From: Psychrobacter sp. Pi2-1
GTDB lineage: Bacteria > Pseudomonadota > Gammaproteobacteria > Pseudomonadales > Moraxellaceae
Assembly (NCBI RefSeq): GCF_904846645.1
Contig: NZ_CAJHBO010000001.1
Span: 248,001-312,000, forward strand
Direction: 5' to 3'
Length of the DNA stretch: 64,000 nucleotides
In this document: one piece after another, positions 1 to 9,111 of the stretch
Numbering within the stretch: the first letter of the stretch is position 1
Layout: each line of letters begins with the position of its first letter
Notes under the pieces: generated by a model
What the model was told of the DNA's origin: nothing
Database searches by the model: none
The model's input: only the letters and a program-made list of their open reading frames with translations
Made by a program: the position numbers and the translations under genes

Positions 1-750
1 TTTAGTACCAGTATCTGTATCGACTTCAAATGGTAATGGCTTAGAGCCTTCGTTGATTTCGGTGCGAATATAACCTGGGTAAATCGTAGAAACTTTAATA
101 GGTAAATTGGTCAGAAGCATATCAGCACGAATACCTTCTGCTAAGTGAGCCAAACCAGCTTTACTTGCCCCATAGGTCGTCAGATGCCTAGGCAATCCAC
201 GCATGGCTGACATGCTAGATATCACGACCAAATGCCCATTGTTCTGAGCACGGAAGATATTCATAGCGGCTTCACACTGTGCCAGTGCTGCTACAAAATT
301 GACATCAGCAGTGCGACGGTTGGTTTCAAAATGCCCTTTACCAATGCGGCGACTATCACCAATGCCAGCATTGACCACTACTCGCTCAATGCTACCAAAG
401 TCATCTGCAAAAGCATCAAACACTTGAAAAACCGCATCATAATCATTCACATCTAGTGCTTGGTATTCGACTCGGATATCAGGATACTTGTCCATCATCT
501 CCGACTTTAAATGCTCTAAACGATCAGTGCGACGCGCACATATGGCCAAGTTGTAGCCAAGGCTAGCAAACAGTCTGGCCATACCTTCACCCAGACCTGA
601 ACTGGCACCTGTGATAAGCACCGTTTTACCGCTGCCTACTTGCTGCTTACTCAAGCCTTTTAGATAACTTGCAGGCCGAACCGCGCCTACTATCTGGTTT
701 TTGCTATGGCGCGCACTTTTAGCAACCAATTTTATTAATTTATTTTGCAT
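1..750 (-). CDS. Short-chain dehydrogenase/reductase (3' end beyond window)
   Basis: NAD(P)-dependent oxidoreductase of the classical SDR family; the C-terminus lies off the left edge, so 250 codons are visible. The Rossmann nucleotide-binding motif TGASSGLG is at about residues 47-54, an NAG motif near residue 127, and the catalytic YGASK (Tyr-x3-Lys) near 193-197. A roughly 40-residue leader precedes the fold. The start is supported by an AAGGA Shine-Dalgarno eight bases upstream of the ATG. It is the last visible gene of a same-strand run with a histidine phosphatase, an APH-like kinase and an acyl-CoA dehydrogenase, which suggests oxidation or reduction of a lipid-derived alcohol or ketone. 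The substrate cannot be read from the sequence. Confidence 0.85.
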   Translation of the reverse strand, partial: MQNKLIKLVAKSARHSKNQIVGAVRPASYLKGLSKQQVGSGKTVLITGASSGLGEGMARLFASLGYNLAICARRTDRLEHLKSEMMDKYPDIRVEYQALDVNDYDAVFQVFDAFADDFGSIERVVVNAGIGDSRRIGKGHFETNRRTADVNFVAALAQCEAAMNIFRAQNNGHLVVISSMSAMRGLPRHLTTYGASKAGLAHLAEGIRADMLLTNLPIKVSTIYPGYIRTEINEGSKPLPFEVDTDTGTK

Positions 751-873
751 GTACAGTCCTTTGTATATCGATATTGCACAGAATCAAATTGGTAACTTTT
801 TAGTATAAACGTCGATAAGGCTTATACTTTAAGCAGATATGACACTATATTAACCGTAAAATTACGCGCAAAA

Positions 874-1638
874 TTATCGCCATGTCACAAACGGTTTACC
901 ATCAGAGAATAAATGACTGTATTCATTTAAAGACAATAAGCGAGAACTTTGATTTTTTAAAGTAATAGAGGTCACACCCGTATTAACCAAGCTTTTATTC
1001 AGCTGATAAGCGGTCTGACTGCCTTGTCGCAATAACTGGGCAGTGATTGCAGCGATGACGCCGCCTGAAGTGAATACGAGTACGGTGCTGTCCTGATCTA
1101 AGCTCATGCTTGCTACTTTCGTACGTACTTGTTCAAGGGCTTGCTGTGCACGATTATTAAACTGTGGCCAGCTTTCAAGATAGTCTTGATCATTGTCACC
1201 AGCATGCCAGCGCTGCATCGCTTGATCAAATAGCTCAGCCAGTCGTGTGGCTGGCGATTCTGCTTTGGCAATTTCAGCTGAGATGTCAGATCGATTGCCC
1301 GATGCCGATGCTGACTTAACGAACACGTCTTTATGATTAAATTCATCAAATTGCGGCAGAATATAACTATCAGGCTGATCAAAGTTAATTGCGGGCGCAA
1401 CAGCTGTGCCATCGCTATTATTGGCATGTACAGACGATTGGTAACGCTCCCAAAAATGACGTGCTGAGTCTTGCTGCCGAACCAACCTACCAGTAAATAT
1501 GGCATCAATACGGCGCTGCGTAGCTGCATAGTGCTGACCTAACATTTGTGCCTGAACAGTGCCTAGTTCTGAGAGTTGATCATAGTTTTCTTGTCCAAAA
1601 GACGCTTGGCCATGACGTGCTAAAAGTATGGTTGTCAT
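874..1638 (-). CDS. Histidine phosphatase family protein
   Basis: Member of the phosphoglycerate-mutase-like histidine phosphatase superfamily. The phosphohistidine motif RHGQAS is at residues 8-13, and a C-terminal FTSGGV stretch holds the position where many family members have a second catalytic His (TSGG here, so the canonical H-G of that site is not obvious). At 254 residues it is slightly long because of a Ser/Asp-rich insert around residues 70-130. It sits 47 bases downstream of the APH-like kinase and 123 bases upstream of the SDR, all on the minus strand, so it is likely co-transcribed. In this context it could dephosphorylate the kinase product or another pathway metabolite; that is inference. 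Confidence 0.8.
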   Translation of the reverse strand: MTTILLARHGQASFGQENYDQLSELGTVQAQMLGQHYAATQRRIDAIFTGRLVRQQDSARHFWERYQSSVHANNSDGTAVAPAINFDQPDSYILPQFDEFNHKDVFVKSASASGNRSDISAEIAKAESPATRLAELFDQAMQRWHAGDNDQDYLESWPQFNNRAQQALEQVRTKVASMSLDQDSTVLVFTSGGVIAAITAQLLRQGSQTAYQLNKSLVNTGVTSITLKNQSSRLLSLNEYSHLFSDGKPFVTWR

Positions 1639-1685
1639 AAATTATTACCTTTTATCATATTTGCAAAGTACGGTTTACTGAATGC

Positions 1686-2930
1686 TTACGCTTCAGGAGA
1701 GTCAGGTGCTTTTGCAAAATAACCTTTTGGTAAAATACTTTTGACAACTTTTTGAACAGGGCTTGGTAACTGCTCAATAGCAGCAGCATCTACGCCTATG
1801 TCTTCTAAATGCGGCTGCACATGCGCATTGAATAAGGCTTCGCCTTCATATTGCGCAATCAGTTTCAAACATTTAGCATGCATGACATGTATAACGAGCC
1901 AAGCGTTTTTGAACGCTGGATTGGTGGTTTGCTTATGATAATAACGATAGTAGATTTGCTGAATGATACCTGAGAGGCGGAACAAACCAAACACTTCATA
2001 AAAAGTCCAATTATCTATCTCTAAACCTGACTGTTTTAGATAATATTCAACCACTTCATCACGCGTCATCATGCCATCTAAATGTGTTGGCTGACGACGG
2101 AACTGCTGCATGATGATATTGTCATCTTCTTCAATCCAGTAAGCCAACGCACTACCTAAGTCCATCAATGGATCGCCAAGGGTTGCCATCTCCCAGTCGA
2201 GTACGCCAATAACTTTGGTCGGCTCCTCTGCATCAAGTATGACATTGTCAAAGCGCCAATCATTATGAATGATACAAGTTTTGCTATCGGCAGGTGTGTG
2301 TTTAGCAAGCCATTGTCTAACCAGTGCAAAGCTCGGTACATTAGGTGTCTTTGCTTTGACATAACGTTTGTCCCAGCCACTAATTTGACGTTCACAGTAA
2401 CCTTCACCGCGGCCCAAATTAACCAAATCAGGATGCTCGGTATAGTCTATCTGATGTAGCTCTACCAAAGCGTCTAATACATTGGTGCAAAGCAGACGCG
2501 TTTGCTCAGGATTTAGATCGATACCTTCTGGTAATTCTGCACGAGGAATAATACCTTCCATCCGCTCCATCACATAAAAGTCAGCGCCGATAACAGCTTC
2601 ATCCGTACATAGCGCAATCATCTCAGGTACATAAGGATAAGCACCTTTTAATGCTTTTTGAACGGTGTACTCACGCACCATGTCATGGGCAGATTTTGCC
2701 TTGGTACCTTTTGGTGGACGACGTAATATGAGGTCTTGGTTTTTATCTTCACCCTCATACTGTAGTCGATACGTCCAGTTTGATGCGCCGCCTGAGAACT
2801 GAGTGACCGTAGGCTCGCCTACCACGTCGACGCCTTGACCGCGAAGCCATTCACTGACTGCTTTGGCATCAAGCTCTTCACCTTCGCGTACGGCACCGCC
2901 TTTGTCTAGTACTTTATTATCAGTTGCCAT
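1686..2930 (-). CDS. Phosphotransferase family protein (APH-like, ACAD10/11-type kinase)
   Basis: Kinase of the aminoglycoside-phosphotransferase fold. The catalytic loop HNDWRFDN (His222, Asp224, Asn229) and the metal-binding DWE (residues 245-247) are intact, and the N-lobe has SGGASNWTY. The 414-residue protein resembles the free-standing version of the kinase domain fused to an acyl-CoA dehydrogenase in animal ACAD10/ACAD11, and the LvaA kinase of pseudomonad levulinate catabolism, which phosphorylates 4-hydroxyacyl-CoA. The gene follows an acyl-CoA dehydrogenase on the same strand (241-base gap), matching that pairing. The start has AAGGA seven bases upstream. Antibiotic resistance is unlikely because of this context. 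Confidence 0.85.
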   Translation of the reverse strand: MATDNKVLDKGGAVREGEELDAKAVSEWLRGQGVDVVGEPTVTQFSGGASNWTYRLQYEGEDKNQDLILRRPPKGTKAKSAHDMVREYTVQKALKGAYPYVPEMIALCTDEAVIGADFYVMERMEGIIPRAELPEGIDLNPEQTRLLCTNVLDALVELHQIDYTEHPDLVNLGRGEGYCERQISGWDKRYVKAKTPNVPSFALVRQWLAKHTPADSKTCIIHNDWRFDNVILDAEEPTKVIGVLDWEMATLGDPLMDLGSALAYWIEEDDNIIMQQFRRQPTHLDGMMTRDEVVEYYLKQSGLEIDNWTFYEVFGLFRLSGIIQQIYYRYYHKQTTNPAFKNAWLVIHVMHAKCLKLIAQYEGEALFNAHVQPHLEDIGVDAAAIEQLPSPVQKVVKSILPKGYFAKAPDSPEA

Positions 2931-3171
2931 GAGACATTCCTTATCATGTGGTCATTTATTTTTATAACAGATATGCGAGCCAGTTCTCAATTCAATTTAT
3001 CTCATTCTTCTCGCTATTTTTGAAATGAGGACTCGCTCTAGTGATGAAAAATTCACTACTAAGTTGTTAATAGTGAATTCTTAATTAGCATTTTGATTGG
3101 CTTATTCTTGATAGTTGCGTGAGCAAATCAAAACTAACTCACACAACCGTTTGTTAAGATTAAGCTTAAGA

Positions 3172-4440
3172 CTAAGCTTTGTCAGATTTAGCAGAACGAC
3201 TAAAGCCCTGACGTTTTAGTTCTAGTTTGGCAATCATGGTTTTATGTACTTCATCTGGACCATCTGCCAAACGTAGTACACGTGCTTGCGCGTAGAAATT
3301 CGGTAGCAAGGTATCTTGACACACGCCCATACCACCATGAATCTGAATCGCCATATCGACGACTTCTTGTAGCACAGTTGGCGCCACTACTTTAATAGCA
3401 GAGATTTCCGTCAATGCGGCTTTAGTGCCTTGAGCATCCATTTTTTGAGCGGCGTACAATGTGAGCAAGCGTGCTTGGTCAATTTTGATACGGGCCTCGC
3501 TGATACGCTCAAAGTTACCACCCAATTGTAGTAATGGCTTACCAAAGGCAGTACGCGACATACCACGCTTGACTGCTAATTCAAGAGATTTTTCGGCAGC
3601 GCCGATACAGCGCATGCAATGATGAATACGACCTGGCCCTAGACGACCCTGTGCAATCTCAAAGCCCTTACCAGGTCCACCAATGAAGTGACTGACTGGC
3701 ACACGTACATTTTCAAAGCTAATCTCGCCATGGCCATGCGGTGCATCATAATCACCAAACACTTTAAGCATACGTTTAATGTTCACACCTGGTGTCTTGA
3801 CTGGCACAAGCACCATCGAATGCTGATGATGACGGTCTGCACTTTCATCCGCGGTATATGCCATCACAATCAAAACATCAACCGCTGGATCGCCAAGACC
3901 AGATGACCACCACTTGCTACCATTGATGACAATCTCATCACCATCTACTACGGCTGTTGCTTGCATGTTGGTTGCATCACTTGACGCCACGTCAGGCTCA
4001 GTCATACAGAATACAGAGCGTGTCTTACCTTCTAGGATTGGGGTAAGCCACTTGTCTTGCTGCTCTTGAGTACCGTAGCGCCACAATAGCTCCATATTAC
4101 CGCTATCAGGGGCATTACAGTTAAATACATGAGGTGCTAGCAAACTACGACCAGTCAATTCTGCAATAGGCGCATAATCAGTGACTGACAGTCCTGCACC
4201 TAGTGTGTCATCTGGCAGGAATAAATTCCATAATCCTTCTTCACGTGCTTGTTTGCGCAGGTTTTCGTAGGCTTCTGGCCATTCCCAGTTTTCCCAATTA
4301 CCATCAGGGTTTTTCTTATGACAATCTTCCCAGAATTGGGCTTCGATGGGTTCAATATTCGTTTCAATGAACGCTTTGACTTTGGCATGCATGGCTTGAC
4401 CATGTTCTGTTGCGGTAAACATTAAATTGTCGTTAGACAT
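3172..4440 (-). CDS. Acyl-CoA dehydrogenase family protein
   Basis: FAD-dependent acyl-CoA dehydrogenase of 422 residues, close to the family norm. The flavin/substrate signature MTEPDVASSDA lies at residues 146-156, the RTAFGKPL segment near 310, and the C-terminal IHGGMGVCQD and RLADGPDEVH motifs are present. The domain is of the ACAD10/11 type, whose bacterial counterparts (such as LvaC) act on 4-phosphoacyl-CoA made by a neighbouring APH-like kinase; such a kinase gene is next downstream. Ribosome binding site AAGGAAG precedes the ATG by about eight bases. It is the first gene of the minus-strand run reaching the left edge, so its promoter should lie in 4441-4571. Confidence 0.9.
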   Translation of the reverse strand: MSNDNLMFTATEHGQAMHAKVKAFIETNIEPIEAQFWEDCHKKNPDGNWENWEWPEAYENLRKQAREEGLWNLFLPDDTLGAGLSVTDYAPIAELTGRSLLAPHVFNCNAPDSGNMELLWRYGTQEQQDKWLTPILEGKTRSVFCMTEPDVASSDATNMQATAVVDGDEIVINGSKWWSSGLGDPAVDVLIVMAYTADESADRHHQHSMVLVPVKTPGVNIKRMLKVFGDYDAPHGHGEISFENVRVPVSHFIGGPGKGFEIAQGRLGPGRIHHCMRCIGAAEKSLELAVKRGMSRTAFGKPLLQLGGNFERISEARIKIDQARLLTLYAAQKMDAQGTKAALTEISAIKVVAPTVLQEVVDMAIQIHGGMGVCQDTLLPNFYAQARVLRLADGPDEVHKTMIAKLELKRQGFSRSAKSDKA

Positions 4441-4571
4441 AAATGACTTCCTTTTCTTTATTGATTGTCTAAATCAAATGTTGATAAAAAGCTCTACTAG
4501 AGCTTTAGTGCACGCACGTATACTGTTTTCCGTGTGCTACATTTATAACACAGCAATTGTCAATAAACAGC

Positions 4572-4602
4572 AAAAAGGCGCGACCAGCTAGGCCACGCCT
4601 TT
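4572..4602 (-). terminator. Terminator after the SohB-type protease gene
   Basis: Inverted repeat with AAAGGCG and CGCCTTT arms, extended inward with two mismatches around an AGCTA loop. Read on the minus strand the stem is followed by TTTTTG. It lies about 80 bases past the stop of the protease gene and separates it from the acyl-CoA dehydrogenase operon. Confidence 0.7.
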
Positions 4603-4680
4603 TACAAAATATAAACAATGTATCTAAAAACTTCTTAGCACTGAAATACCATTATTTAACTATCATAATGATAACTAACA

Positions 4681-5661
4681 TTATTTCAAAATATTTAGGC
4701 GGCTGTTCAAATCAAAACGTGCAAGTGCATCAGGTAATTTATCTACAGCCATGCTCAGTGTCGCTTCTGCTGCTTGAGCCAATCCTAACTTTTCTGCTAA
4801 CGTCGGCTTCTGACGTGAATATAATGCATACACTTCGTTGTCTTCCATACGCTCTAAAATATAACTGTCTGAAGTTTGTAGACTATCAATTAAGTTAAGC
4901 TTTAACGCATCTTCGCCATACCAATGCTCACCCGTAGCTACTTTTGCCACGTCAAGTGCTGGACGATAGGTGTTAACGAAATGCTTAAATAGCTCATGCG
5001 TCTGCTCTAATTCTTCTTGGTATTTGGCACGGTCTTCGGCATCATTTTCACCAAATACAGTTACCGTACGTTTGTAGTCACCAGCGGTAAACATCTCATA
5101 ATCGACGTCATGGTTTTTTAACCATTTATGGAAATTTGGCAGCTGTGACACCACACCGATTGAACCAATGATAGCGAATGGTGCGGCTACTACCTTGTCT
5201 GCAACGCAGGCCATCATATAGCCGCCGCTCGCCGCCACTTTATCAACACAGACAGTCAGTTTTAGACCAGCATCTTTTATGCGAACCAATTGCGCTGCGG
5301 CCAAACCATAACCGTGTACCAAACCGCCGCCTGATTCAAGACGTACGATAACTTCGTCACCTTTATTTGCGGTACTAATTAGAGTACTGATTTCTTCACG
5401 CAAATGTTTGACCGCAGTTGCTTTGATATCACCGTCAAAATCGAGCACAAAAACTTGTGCCTTGTCATCAGTATGTTTTTTCTTATTTTTAGTTTTTGCT
5501 TTCAATGCTTGCTTGGCTTTTTTGGCCATGACTTTTTTAAACTGTTTGAGGGCAGCTTTGCCTTGGGTGGCTTCCATCAAATCTTCGCGACGCTGCTTTT
5601 GAGCATCATTTAAGTGGCGTATTTTAAGCTCGACAGGGTTTTTAGGGGGATGAAATAGCAT
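4681..5661 (-). CDS. sohB: SohB-like S49 family serine peptidase
   Basis: Signal-peptide-peptidase-A family (S49) protease. The nucleophile lies in AASGGYMMA (Ser145) and the general-base Lys in GDYKRT (Lys197); the segment VHGYGLAA and the GSIGVVSQLPN loop match SohB closely. At 326 residues it is shorter than E. coli SohB (about 349), and the N-terminal membrane anchor is absent: the first 65 residues are hydrophilic with a Lys/Ala-rich stretch at 41-63. An in-frame stop 15 bases before the ATG rules out a longer N-terminus, and GAGGA precedes the ATG by 9-10 bases. It should therefore be soluble or peripherally bound. It is divergent from aspS. Confidence 0.85.
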   Translation of the reverse strand: MLFHPPKNPVELKIRHLNDAQKQRREDLMEATQGKAALKQFKKVMAKKAKQALKAKTKNKKKHTDDKAQVFVLDFDGDIKATAVKHLREEISTLISTANKGDEVIVRLESGGGLVHGYGLAAAQLVRIKDAGLKLTVCVDKVAASGGYMMACVADKVVAAPFAIIGSIGVVSQLPNFHKWLKNHDVDYEMFTAGDYKRTVTVFGENDAEDRAKYQEELEQTHELFKHFVNTYRPALDVAKVATGEHWYGEDALKLNLIDSLQTSDSYILERMEDNEVYALYSRQKPTLAEKLGLAQAAEATLSMAVDKLPDALARFDLNSRLNILK

Positions 5662-6020
5662 GGTTACAAATCCTCAAGTCAGTAAATATATTGATATGGC
5701 TGTTTTTATTAGCGTGCGGTTGATATGTGCACACTAAGCGGTGTTTTCAAGCATGATGACAATATTTAACCCAATATAAATATCACTGAATAAATACGTC
5801 AGATACTTGCAGACTCCCGTTCTTTGATTGAACTCAGCTGGTTGTATAACAAAGGCAGATTAGGCATAATATGCGTTTATATCAAATTTTCTGCAGCCAA
5901 CGTGATGACCATATGTCTTAATCGCGTTGTTTGTGTGTTTTTTTTGCAAATAGCTTGAAACGCACAGCAATGGCTGCATTATTGTACTTCGAATTGGGCT
6001 GATAACTGGATAACCATATT
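5662..6020. other. Intergenic region between sohB and aspS
   Basis: 359 bases between divergent genes, so promoters for both must lie here. It is AT-rich with a poly-T stretch near 5938-5945 on the plus strand. I see no convincing -35/-10 pair, hairpin or repeat. Confidence 0.4.
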
Positions 6021-7862
6021 ATGACGCAAAGCACTATGACGCATAGCGAATACCGAGACGAGTATTGCGGAGCCGTAACCGAGAGCTTGCTTGAGCAAAC
6101 CATTAGTATCGTAGGCTGGGTACATCGTCGTCGCGATCACGGTGGCGTGATTTTCTTAGACATGCGTGACCGCGCTGGTATCTTACAGGTCGTGGTCGAC
6201 CCTGATACCCCAGAAGCTTTCGCAGCAGCTGATGCTGTACGTCCTGAATACGTGCTAAAGATAACTGGCCGTGTACGTCGCCGTTATGAAGGTACTGAAA
6301 ATAATAATATGACCAGTGGCCAGATTGAGCTATTGGGCAAAGAAATTGAAGTACTGGCTAAATCTGAAACGCCGCCATTCCCATTGAATGACGAAAAAAC
6401 GACTGTATCTGAAGACCTGCGTCTAAAGTATCGTTATCTTGATATGCGTCGTCCGCAAATGCAAGAGCGTATGGTATTCCGTGCCAAGGCAACGTCAGCG
6501 ATTCGTCGTTATTTAGACGATCATGGTTTCTTGGATGTTGAGACACCTATCTTGACTCGTGCAACGCCTGAAGGTGCGCGTGATTATCTTGTACCATCAC
6601 GTACCCGTCCAGGTAACTTCTTTGCCCTGCCGCAGTCACCACAGCTATTTAAGCAATTATTGATGGTGTCAGGTTTTGACCGTTATTATCAAATTGCTAA
6701 ATGCTTCCGTGATGAAGATTTACGTGCTGATCGTCAGCCTGAATTTACTCAGGTAGATATTGAGACTTCTTTCTTGAACGAAGAAGAAATCATGAACATC
6801 AACGAAGGTCTTATCAAGCATTTGTTTAAGACAATGATGGACGTTGAGTTCGAGCAGTTCCCTCGCATGACTTACGCAGAAGCAATGCGTGACTATGCAT
6901 CAGACAAGCCTGACTTACGTATTCCACTAAAGCTGGTCGACGTTGCAGATTTGATGAAAGACGTTGACTTCAAGGTATTTGCTGGCCCTGCGAACGATCC
7001 TAAAGGTCGTGTGGCTGCCCTACGCATTCCTGGTGGCGCATCATTAAGCCGTAAGCAGATTGATGCTTATACCAAGTTTGTTGGTATTTATGGCGCACGC
7101 GGTTTGGCTTATATCAAAGTCAATGACGCAAGCCTCATCAACAACGGCGTGGATAAAGAGTCTGGCCTGCAGTCTCCTATCATCAAAAACATGACTGATG
7201 ACGTGCTTGTGAGCTTGATTGAGCGTACTGCTGCAGAAGATGGCGACATTATCTTCTTTGGTGCGGATAAAGCCAGTGTCGTGAATGATGCGATTGGTGC
7301 ATTACGTCAAAAAATCGGTCTAGATCTTGAAATGGCGACTTGCGAATGGGCACCACTTTGGGTGACTGACTTCCCAATGTTTGAAGAAACTGACGATGGT
7401 CGCTGGACTTCAATGCATCATCCGTTCACTAAACCTAAAGGCTCAGTTGAAGAGTTGAAAAACAACCCAGAATCTGCCCTTTCTATCGCTTATGACATGG
7501 TATTGAACGGTACTGAAATTGGTGGTGGTAGCTTACGTATCAATACTTATGATATGCAGCAAGCTGTACTTGAAGCGTTGGGTATTGGTGAGCAAGAAGC
7601 TGAAGACAAATTCGGTTTCTTACTTGATGCTCTAAAATTTGGTGCGCCACCGCATGGCGGCCTAGCATTTGGTTTGGATCGTTTGATTATGTTGATGGTA
7701 GGCGCAAGCTCTATCCGTGACGTTATCGCCTTCCCAAAAACCAAAACAGCTGATTGCCCATTGACCCAAGCACCTGCTGGCGTTGATAGCAAACAACTAC
7801 GTGAGCTTGGTATCCGTGTGCGTGAAAAAGCACAAGCTGATACCAGCAAGCCTGCTGAATAA
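6021..7862 (+). CDS. aspS: Aspartate--tRNA ligase, probably non-discriminating
   Basis: Class IIb aminoacyl-tRNA synthetase that charges tRNA-Asp in the cytoplasm. An N-terminal OB-fold anticodon-binding domain is followed by the catalytic core with motif 2 ([17 protein letters not shown]) and motif 3 (GLAFGLDRL), interrupted by the bacterial GAD insertion; 613 residues is typical. The anticodon-domain segment reads VHRRRDHGG; the second His (about residue 40) matches the residue (His31 in Pseudomonas aeruginosa) linked to non-discriminating AspRS enzymes, which also make Asp-tRNA-Asn for GatCAB. E. coli has Leu there. A second ATG lies five codons downstream, so the true start may be at 6036. 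The acyltransferase gene follows 67 bases later. Confidence 0.97.
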   Translation: MTQSTMTHSEYRDEYCGAVTESLLEQTISIVGWVHRRRDHGGVIFLDMRDRAGILQVVVDPDTPEAFAAADAVRPEYVLKITGRVRRRYEGTENNNMTSGQIELLGKEIEVLAKSETPPFPLNDEKTTVSEDLRLKYRYLDMRRPQMQERMVFRAKATSAIRRYLDDHGFLDVETPILTRATPEGARDYLVPSRTRPGNFFALPQSPQLFKQLLMVSGFDRYYQIAKCFRDEDLRADRQPEFTQVDIETSFLNEEEIMNINEGLIKHLFKTMMDVEFEQFPRMTYAEAMRDYASDKPDLRIPLKLVDVADLMKDVDFKVFAGPANDPKGRVAALRIPGGASLSRKQIDAYTKFVGIYGARGLAYIKVNDASLINNGVDKESGLQSPIIKNMTDDVLVSLIERTAAEDGDIIFFGADKASVVNDAIGALRQKIGLDLEMATCEWAPLWVTDFPMFEETDDGRWTSMHHPFTKPKGSVEELKNNPESALSIAYDMVLNGTEIGGGSLRINTYDMQQAVLEALGIGEQEAEDKFGFLLDALKFGAPPHGGLAFGLDRLIMLMVGASSIRDVIAFPKTKTADCPLTQAPAGVDSKQLRELGIRVREKAQADTSKPAE

Positions 7863-7929
7863 ATCGTTTGATGATGCGCGGTTGCTGTCTACAGTGCTTG
7901 TTACGTGATTCATTACCATGTGAGTGGTC

Positions 7930-8961
7930 ATGAATCCGTATCATATTTTCAAAGTCGTGCCATTGTCTGTACTGCAGATGCTGGCACGTTTTGTTGCGTG
8001 GGTTATCATTAAGATACCCAGTCTAAGTATCATGCGTACCATTCAGATCAATATGGCGCTGATTGCTGATTCTTTATCAGACCAGCAAAAACAAGCGCTG
8101 ACTAAAGAGATTATCTATCATCAGTGCTTGACCAGTATCGAGTCGATCAAAAGCTGGGCGATGCCTCCTGAGTGGAGTATCGCTCAGATTCGTGATGTCC
8201 ATAATAAAGACATTTTGTTAGAAGGTCTTGCCAGTCCAAACGGTATGCTGGCCATCGTCCCGCATCTGGGTACGTGGGAGATGATGAACGCGTGGCTCAA
8301 TCAATTTGGTTCCCCGACTATCATGTATAAGCCAGTTGACGGCAAATTCGCTAATGAGTTTATCCTTCAGGGTCGAGCGCGACTTAATGCCACTTTGGTA
8401 CCTACTGATGGGAGCGGCGTTAAAGCCGTGTTTAAAACACTCAAGCAAGGTGGTTTTAGTATTGTATTGCCCGACCACGTTCCAGAGCCATCAGGCGGCG
8501 TTGTCGTTCCGTTCTTTGGTATCAAAACATTGACCAGTACCCTTGCCTCCAAACTGGCCAGCAAAACCAAATGTGCGCTGGTTGGCTTATCTTGTATTCG
8601 CCGTACCGATGGACGCGGCTTTGATATTTACTGCTACAAACTCGATGAACCAGCCTTGTATGACCGCAATGCTGAAGTGGCAACTCATGCTCTCAATCAG
8701 GCCATGGAGCGTATGATTACAGATAACTACAGTCATTATATGTGGGGCTATCGACGTTTTAAGCGTATACCAAACTTAGGCAATCCTTATAAAAAAGATA
8801 AAGAGACTTTAGCAGCCTTTATCCAATCTCACCATTCTAGCGTTTCTAGTCGTTCTGCTAGCGATATCAACGATAGCGTTAAAAATGACAACGTTAAAAG
8901 CGACAATGCTAAAAACGATAGTACTGTTAAAAGCGATAACACTAAGCTCGACAATCATTAG
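7930..8961 (+). CDS. Lysophospholipid/lipid A acyltransferase family protein
   Basis: LpxL/LpxM-like (HtrB) inner-membrane acyltransferase that would add a secondary acyl chain to lipid A. The catalytic H-x4-D/E motif is seen as HLGTWE about 112 residues in, followed by the PDHVP and PFFG blocks of the family. An N-terminal hydrophobic segment should anchor it. I use the ATG at 7930; a GTG two codons upstream (7924) is possible. The C-terminal 40 or so residues are a Ser/Asn/Asp/Lys low-complexity tail built from near-repeats such as VKNDN, VKSDN and AKNDS, unusual for the family. It leads into the glycan genes downstream. Confidence 0.85.
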   Translation: MNPYHIFKVVPLSVLQMLARFVAWVIIKIPSLSIMRTIQINMALIADSLSDQQKQALTKEIIYHQCLTSIESIKSWAMPPEWSIAQIRDVHNKDILLEGLASPNGMLAIVPHLGTWEMMNAWLNQFGSPTIMYKPVDGKFANEFILQGRARLNATLVPTDGSGVKAVFKTLKQGGFSIVLPDHVPEPSGGVVVPFFGIKTLTSTLASKLASKTKCALVGLSCIRRTDGRGFDIYCYKLDEPALYDRNAEVATHALNQAMERMITDNYSHYMWGYRRFKRIPNLGNPYKKDKETLAAFIQSHHSSVSSRSASDINDSVKNDNVKSDNAKNDSTVKSDNTKLDNH

Positions 8962-8988
8962 TCATCACCAACCTAGCGTTGCACTATC

Positions 8989-9021
8989 TAGACGTACCAT
9001 CAGTTTAGACGTACCATCAGT
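8989..9021 (+). repeat. Direct repeat of a 16-base unit
   Basis: TAGACGTACCATCAGT occurs at 8989-9004 and again at 9006-9021, one base apart, in the gap after the acyltransferase gene. Confidence 0.8.
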
Positions 9022-9111
9022 CACAGCTATGATAATATTGGCTGAACTCTATATCCTTTTACTTTTATTAGTCCTTCATTTATCTGACTATTATCTCAAT
9101 ACGAGTGCATT

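Noticed and set aside
1686-2930. Aminoglycoside resistance gene
   Set aside because: The fold is APH-like but the neighbour is an acyl-CoA dehydrogenase and motifs fit the ACAD10/11-type kinase.
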